Part shown: one piece after another, positions 61,890 to 64,000 of the stretch
Layout: every line of letters begins with the position of its first letter
Position numbering within the stretch: position 1 is the stretch's first letter
Assembly: GCF_964340395.1 (NCBI RefSeq)
Contig: NC_135556.1
Span: 10,411,001-10,475,000 of the forward strand
Direction: 5' to 3'
Length of the DNA stretch: 64,000 nt
DNA from: Glandiceps talaboti
Lineage: Eukaryota; Hemichordata; Enteropneusta; Spengelidae
Notes under the pieces: generated by a model
Databases searched by the model: none
Told to the model about the DNA's origin: nothing
What the model saw: the letters and a program-made list of their open reading frames with translations, nothing else
Position numbers and translations under genes: made by a program

Positions 61890-62304
61890 AAAAGCTGCAT
61901 GGTATTGTGAAATCAACTGTATTATCATCAAATTTAGCTAATAACTTTCAGAAATTGGTTGACTTGATGTCATCACATTATGGCAAATAACTCATTCCCA
62001 AATATTGATTAAAATAATGTCGGTAAATTTGCCCAATAACTTTATTTCAGAAAACTGGTTAATACATTAATGTCAGTAAAGTTGACAAACTCAAATATTA
62101 AACTACAATAAATCACAAATAGTGGATTTTTTAATTGAGTTTAATAGAAAACATTATACTAATAAATTAACCAATATATCAAACTATCCAAAAAAAAAAA
62201 CATTGTAAGTTTTCTGTAGATACACAAACTTGGGACTTGTGTGGTCTATAAATTTTCTCCACATATTTGACTGTTTTCCTACTCGTGACTACGTATATTC
62301 TACA

Positions 62305-62440
62305 TTAGATTAGATTTAACTTTATTAAAACCATATAGAAAATTGACAATATACATTTGTAAGTGTAATAAAGATATTCAAGAACACTACAATAAAATAG
62401 GTTAATGTAATAAGTATATCAGTAATACAGTATACTACAT
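62305..62440 (-). mobile_element. retroposon-like 3' end (copy 2)
   Basis: On the minus strand AATATCTTTATTACACTTAC, then ATTGTCAATTTTCTATATGG, then a TAATCTAATCTAATG tail, matching the copy at 54275-54395. Confidence 0.5.
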
Positions 62441-62564
62441 GTACTACCTGTATAGAAATTTGACAGGTAGATATTATTTGGCTTAGAGGAGGTCACTGGA
62501 AGGGCCTTTTAAACTGGGCTAATTCGATCTTTGGCTAAAGTGGTGTTCGAGTTGTCCTTTCTCA

Positions 62565-62675
62565 GTGTTTCCGCTAAGGTTGGGGAACCCAAATAACAAA
62601 ATGGGGGAATGGGGTAAAAGTTGCATAGTTTCCCATACTATCTATGATTTTTGTTTGGGAACCCCAGTAAAAAAA
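62565..62675 (-). repeat. dispersed repeat with GGGAAACTATGCAACTTTTA (copy 3)
   Basis: On the minus strand it reads GGGGTTCCCAAACAAAAATC, GGGAAACTATGCAACTTTTA and TTTGGGTTCCCCAACCTTAG, collinear with the copy at 51040-51175. Confidence 0.65.
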
Positions 62676-63419
62676 GTAGATATTAACTATTTAAAGCCCT
62701 TCACAAAAACATAGTTTGTTTCTTCAGTTTATTTCTACTCTATTGATGATGTGTGACGGTGTGAGTGCTGGCACAAATTCATTCCAGAGTTGAGATCTGC
62801 TTAGTAATGAATAACAATTAGCAAATTGAACTGGACTATTGTCATCATAATAGCAATATCTCCACATAGACAGTTTTGATGAAACAGTAATTGCAAGCAT
62901 GTCATTCAAACTGCAGACATAGAAACTGCACTTATCCCTGTCTGTTTTTCAAACCATCAACGGTGATGACCATGAATTTACAAACTAACTTGTTGGATTA
63001 ACATACCATGAGGTAATCTTTAATATCACTTAAGCTGATTGCTTTCTGTTGAATATGCAATTCCTTCTTTATCCTGGTTTACTTACTTTATCTTGTGTCT
63101 TGGTGGCTAATGCTTTAAGATATCACTATTTATCTGCCTCTATTCACACATAAGGGCATAAACACATGTAGAAAAAAAACCCATAAAACTTTAGACAAAC
63201 TTATAAAAAATATTAACTTGTGAACAAAAAATATGTATGCATGTCCAGAGTTAGAATGATACTGTACACCTGGAAGTTTTTTGTTGAAGAGTTATTTTCA
63301 CTAATTTCGCTGGAAACCAAAAATACATAATTAAGTAAGTAGTGACTATGTCTGCCTGTAAATGAACACATAATGTACCAGTCTGGTAATCAGTAAAAAA
63401 TATAGTCTTTGAGAGCTAG

Positions 63420-63478
63420 CTGAAGACTGTAAAATCGCAAAGCTTTCTAGTGGTGAAAATATATGTTTAAATTATAGT
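63420..63478 (+). repeat. dispersed GAAGACTGTAAAA repeat (copy 3)
   Basis: GAAGACTGTAAAATCGCAAA followed by GCTTTCTAGTGGTGAAAATA, close to the copy at 17098. Confidence 0.55.
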
Positions 63479-63951
63479 ATGAAATGTCCTTCCAAATCAA
63501 CCATCATAGACATACTTTAACACACTTGTCTATGGGATTAAACATACAAGTGTATATGAGTACATAACACCTTGTATTCTTATTCAGAAATAATCCAACT
63601 AGGCAAAATTTATATGTTTTCCATGCAAAAATTGTTAGTTTACTGACTGTACACCATGATTGTAATATACTAGTATACAATGTACATAACACAGGCTGTA
63701 AAACAATCACTATACAGTGTACACAATAGTACACATACATTTTATTTTCTAAATATCAACAATATCAACACCGTTTACTGAGAGATCTAATAACGTCTAT
63801 CTTATTGTTTCACTCCTACCTACATTGTATCTTGAAGCTCAGTACTTATTCACAAATTTTAACAAAAACTTCTTAAGAGTTTTATTGGCTACTTAACTTC
63901 TTAAAACATTCATATGCTAATGAGTTAGAAGTATATTTTTTGTAGTTGTTT

Positions 63952-63983
63952 TCTCAGACCACTCTATCTTAGTAGTGGTCTGA
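63952..63983. repeat. short hairpin, CTCAGACCACT family (copy 4)
   Basis: CTCAGACCACT and AGTGGTCTGAG are exact 11-bp arms around CTATCTTAGT, at the right edge of the window. Confidence 0.75.
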
Positions 63984-64000
63984 GTTGTTTTGAAGTAGAC

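Larger units (their letters stand above)
57750..64000. other. right flank without a recognisable gene
   Basis: The 6.2 kb beyond the second channel gene contains a degenerate minisatellite (59340-59975), a G-run, a MITE (61570-61889), dispersed repeats (62305-62440, 62565-62675, 63420-63478) and a terminal hairpin. Reading frames are short, A+T-driven and without motifs. Confidence 0.55.

Overview
This is a piece of a metazoan nuclear genome. All genes but one are split by GT-AG introns, there are long A+T-rich intergenic spacers, and there are many microsatellites and fold-back (MITE-like) elements and a LINE remnant. Intron density and gene content (copper ATPase, ALG11, acid-sensing channel genes) fit an invertebrate bilaterian. 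I lean towards a marine deuterostome such as a hemichordate or lancelet, but the sequence alone does not settle it.

Layout, left to right. (1) 2259-11660, minus: the N-terminal part of a copper-handling protein with seven heavy-metal-associated (HMA) domains. It ends at a splice donor, so the gene runs off the left edge. (2) About 13250-14250: a probable divergent promoter. (3) 14292-15485, plus: an intronless COQ2 coding region. (4) 18965-32220, plus: a complete 17-exon ATP7-type P1B copper ATPase with only one HMA domain. (5) 33562-38448, plus: a 4-exon ALG11 mannosyltransferase. (6) 40889-46095 and 50504-57705, both minus: two tandem ASIC-type DEG/ENaC channel genes with identical 8-exon structures. 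(7) 57750-64000: no gene seen, only repeats.

How the genes relate. Taken together, the minus-strand HMA array and the plus-strand single-HMA ATPase make up the classic ATP7 layout (metal-binding tail plus pump), but they sit on opposite strands with COQ2 between them. This is either a head-to-head pair of ATP7 paralogues, an inversion that split one gene, or an assembly error. ATP7 and ALG11 are also neighbours in human (ATP7B-ALG11, 13q14.3), so this looks like an old linkage. The two channel genes are a local duplication. COQ2 (ubiquinone synthesis) and ALG11 (N-glycan precursor synthesis) are housekeeping genes.

The noncoding DNA is rich in structure: a fold-back element inside a minisatellite, a 294-bp MITE with a clear 8-bp target duplication, a 65-bp near-perfect palindrome, several dispersed fold-back families with two or more copies in the window, complementary (GATT)n and (AATC)n arrays flanking ATP7 exons 5-11, and a tandemly repeated 3' splice site in ALG11 intron 1. 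Exon models were made by eye from splice signals, reading-frame continuity and family motifs; no alignment or transcript data were available.
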